From positions 1-15,740 of the forward strand of contig UQOB01000027.1 in NCBI GenBank assembly GCA_900542595.1: a stretch of DNA of 15,740 nucleotides, given 5' to 3'. Shown here piece by piece: positions 14,217 to 15,740 of this stretch. Position 1 is the stretch's first letter. Each line of letters opens with the position of its first letter. The stretch comes from an uncultured Mollicutes bacterium. Its GTDB lineage: Bacteria; Bacillota_I; Bacilli_A; RFN20; CAG-826. The notes beneath the pieces were generated by a model. That model had not been told where the DNA came from. It ran no database searches and was given only the letters and a program-made list of their open reading frames with translations. The position numbers and the translations under genes were made by a program.

Positions 14217-14265
14217 GTTCGAACCCGTTGTGCTATTGCGGTGTGCGTATTGCGGTGGTTCGAAC
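14217..14265. repeat. Paired GTTCGAAC palindromes with two 10-bp direct repeats
   Basis: The palindrome GTTCGAAC occurs at 14217-14224 and 14258-14265. Between them TATTGCGGTG occurs twice (14234-14243 and 14248-14257), the second copy touching the second palindrome. A third GTTCGAAC sits at 12127, on the other side of the fic gene. The rest of 14025-14367 contains no gene that I can support. Confidence 0.6.
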
Positions 14266-14357
14266 TTTTAAGGGTATTTTTGACTATTTTTGCTTGTTGT
14301 GACAGGATCATAATTTTTTAGGATACGACATAACGAGCACGAATTGGTAAGATTTGG

Positions 14358-14393
14358 TAAAAAAATAACCTATAATGCTTACACATTATAGGT
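14358..14393 (-). terminator. Rho-independent terminator of tRNA-Ala
   Basis: A perfect 10-bp stem, ACCTATAATG (14368-14377) with CATTATAGGT (14384-14393), and a 6-base loop is followed on the minus strand by a T-rich run (14358-14367). It lies 12 bases beyond the 3' end of the tRNA. Confidence 0.8.
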
Positions 14394-14405
14394 GTTCGTC
14401 AGAAA

Positions 14406-14481
14406 TGGTGGAGCTAACGGGATTCGAACCCGCGACCTCATCGATGCGAACGACGCGCTCTCCCAACTGAGCTACAGCCCC
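14406..14481 (-). tRNA. tRNA-Ala, anticodon CGC
   Basis: The 76-base minus-strand sequence folds as a cloverleaf. The acceptor GGGGCTG pairs with TAGCTCC and has the G3-U70 wobble that marks alanine tRNAs. The D arm is GCTC...GAGC, the anticodon arm is CGTCG-TTCGCAT-CGATG with anticodon CGC (reads GCG), and the T arm is GCGGG-TTCGAAT-CCCGT. A73 and CCA are encoded. It has its own promoter and terminator, so it is transcribed alone. The accessory stretch with fic borders its 3' side. Confidence 0.95.
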
Positions 14482-14494
14482 AACCGCACCGGTA

Positions 14495-14522
14495 ATTATA
14501 GTTAAAAAAGGGGAAAGTGCAA
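14495..14522 (-). promoter_or_regulatory. Promoter of tRNA-Ala
   Basis: On the minus strand TTGCAC (14517-14522) and a perfect TATAAT (14495-14500) are 16 bases apart, putting the transcription start a few bases before the tRNA 5' end. It is consistent with a strong stable-RNA promoter. Confidence 0.8.
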
Positions 14523-14736
14523 CAGCTAAGCAAAGATAAAATTGATCTAGCAAGTGGGAGCGATAAGACAGTGAATAATTTTTTAATGTTCTTTTCACTA
14601 TATATCGGAAGAATATTTCTTTCACCTCTCACTGATTCATAGGTCCTAACTTTATATAATGTGAAAAAGTGAAGAATTTTCTAAGGGACTATCGATTGTT
14701 TAAATTTCAAGACTACAAATAACTACCCCTTCCCTT

Positions 14737-14751
14737 TATAAATAAAAGCCC
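14737..14751 (+). promoter_or_regulatory. -10 box directly before the Y-family polymerase start
   Basis: TATAAA at 14737-14742 would start transcription near 14749, leaving about 3 bases before the ATG at 14752. No Shine-Dalgarno and no convincing -35 are visible. The arrangement resembles the leaderless starts at 1230 and 1324. Confidence 0.35.
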
Positions 14752-15740
14752 ATGGATAAAGTCATCTGCGTCATCGACTTAAAGAGCTTTTATGCCTCTT
14801 GTGAATGTGTAGCGAGGAACCTCGATTGTTTTACGACACCCTTGGTGTGCTGTGACCCTTATAGAAGCGGTTCTTCAGTCGTCATGAGTGTTTCCCCCTT
14901 TCTTAAAAAGAAATACCACATTCCTAATGTCTGTCGAAAAAAAGATTTACCCAATATCAAAGGGATGATCTACGCGGTACCGCGAATGAGTTATTACTTA
15001 AAGATGCAGAGCCGAGTGATCGAAATTTTCTTAAGATATATCGCTCCAGAGGATTTATATATCTATTCCGTCGATGAATGTTTTTTAAATATTGGGCCTT
15101 ATCTTAATCTCTATAAAACAACTGCTTTTGAATTGACGCAAAAAATCATGAAGGAAATCAAAGAAGAACTGGGACTCTACACCACCTGCGGAGCGGGTCC
15201 TAATCTCTTCCTCGCTAAATGCGCTTTAGACCAAGAGGGGAAGAAAAATCCCCCTTACTACGCCTATTGGGGAAAAGAAGAAGTTAAAACTAAACTCTGG
15301 AACATCAAACCCATCGATAAAATCTGGGGTATCGCGGGTGGCCTTAAAAACCACTTACGTAGAATCGGTATCAATAGCCTAAAGCAACTCGCAGTGACCG
15401 ATGATGATTTACTCAAGAAGGAATTTGGTATCATTGGGAACCAACTCAAGGCGCTCGCTAACGGGATCGACGAAAGCGATATTCGCTCCCCCTACATCCC
15501 CCGCGATAAAAGCCTTTCTTTAGGGCAAACCTTAAAACGTCCCTATTCTTTCAGTGAAGGAAAACTACTCCTAAGAGAAATGGTTGATGATTTAACGGGG
15601 AGGCTCAGAGAAAAGAACTTCTTAACGAGACAGATTTCGCTCTACGTTGGTTACAATCAAGGAGCGAGGAACAAGATGATGACCCTCGCTTATCCCACCG
15701 ATAGCCGTAAACAACTGTTCGATGAAGTTCTCTATCTTTA
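14752..15740 (+). CDS. Y-family DNA polymerase, UmuC/UvrX-like (3' part missing)
   Basis: The 329 visible residues belong to a translesion DNA polymerase that copies past damaged bases. DLKSFYASCE (9-18) supplies metal ligand Asp9 and the steric-gate Tyr14. YSVDECFLNIG (105-115) supplies the catalytic Asp108/Glu109. CGAGPNLFLAKCALD (146-160) is the next conserved palm motif. The thumb helix-hairpin-helix is IWGIAGGLKNHLRRIGINSL (191-210), and the little-finger domain begins around RPYSFSEGKLLL (263-274). The pattern fits the Firmicutes UmuC/UvrX branch, often DNA-damage induced, better than DinB. No SOS-type operator was recognised upstream. The ATG at 14752 has no ribosome site. The frame runs off the right edge, so total length is unknown. 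Confidence 0.93.
   Translation, partial: MDKVICVIDLKSFYASCECVARNLDCFTTPLVCCDPYRSGSSVVMSVSPFLKKKYHIPNVCRKKDLPNIKGMIYAVPRMSYYLKMQSRVIEIFLRYIAPEDLYIYSVDECFLNIGPYLNLYKTTAFELTQKIMKEIKEELGLYTTCGAGPNLFLAKCALDQEGKKNPPYYAYWGKEEVKTKLWNIKPIDKIWGIAGGLKNHLRRIGINSLKQLAVTDDDLLKKEFGIIGNQLKALANGIDESDIRSPYIPRDKSLSLGQTLKRPYSFSEGKLLLREMVDDLTGRLREKNFLTRQISLYVGYNQGARNKMMTLAYPTDSRKQLFDEVLYL

Noticed and set aside
14386..14632. Open frames of 64-79 codons on the minus strand
   Set aside because: They run straight through the tRNA-Ala gene, its promoter and its 5' flank; no ribosome site and no similarity.

Overview
The window looks like chromosome from an uncultured anaerobic, low-GC member of the Bacillota or the neighbouring Mycoplasmatota. 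The signs are an oxygen-sensitive class III ribonucleotide reductase (NrdD/NrdG), AT-rich intergenic DNA, Firmicutes-type Shine-Dalgarno sites on many genes and a umuC-type Y-family polymerase. TGA appears to be a stop (nrdG ends with it where the family normally ends), so the code is probably table 11, not the Mycoplasma code. Species cannot be named from sequence alone.

Layout. 1-4724: a glutamine-dependent NAD synthetase (minus, cut by the left edge) carries an extra Phd/YefM-like antitoxin domain at its N-terminus. It is divergent from a RimK-like ATP-grasp ligase. Then come a minus-strand pair, mscL and a tyrosine phosphatase-Nudix fusion, and a divergent CvpA-like membrane protein. 4725-8972: a deoxynucleotide module. 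A 267-base leader precedes nrdD, which has a redoxin domain fused to its C-terminus. It overlaps a thioredoxin-reductase-like flavoprotein and faces a convergent nrdG. 9001-11008 (minus): an ECF-type sigma factor overlaps a single-pass membrane protein whose outer part looks like a serpin; a hairpin terminator follows. 11119-11963: a PH-domain membrane protein, divergent from the sigma factor, and a 57-residue membrane peptide. About 11964-14367: an AT-rich accessory stretch with 19-bp tandem repeats, GTTCGAAC palindromes, decayed helix-turn-helix pieces and a complete class II Fic protein whose promoter is surrounded by operator-like half-sites. It ends at a tRNA-Ala(CGC) that has its own promoter and terminator. 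14752 to the end: a Y-family DNA polymerase, cut by the right edge.

How the genes work together. NrdD, its fused redoxin, the flavoprotein and NrdG plausibly form one chain for making dNTPs without oxygen. The sigma factor and the membrane serpin plausibly form an envelope signalling pair in which the serpin-like protein acts as the anti-sigma/sensor. This is the best candidate here for an undescribed system. The Phd-NadE fusion, with a palindrome lying on its own promoter, suggests an NAD-biosynthesis enzyme that represses its own gene. Several genes (nadE, the ATP-grasp gene, the polymerase) lack a Shine-Dalgarno site and have a -10 box directly before the ATG, pointing to leaderless mRNAs.
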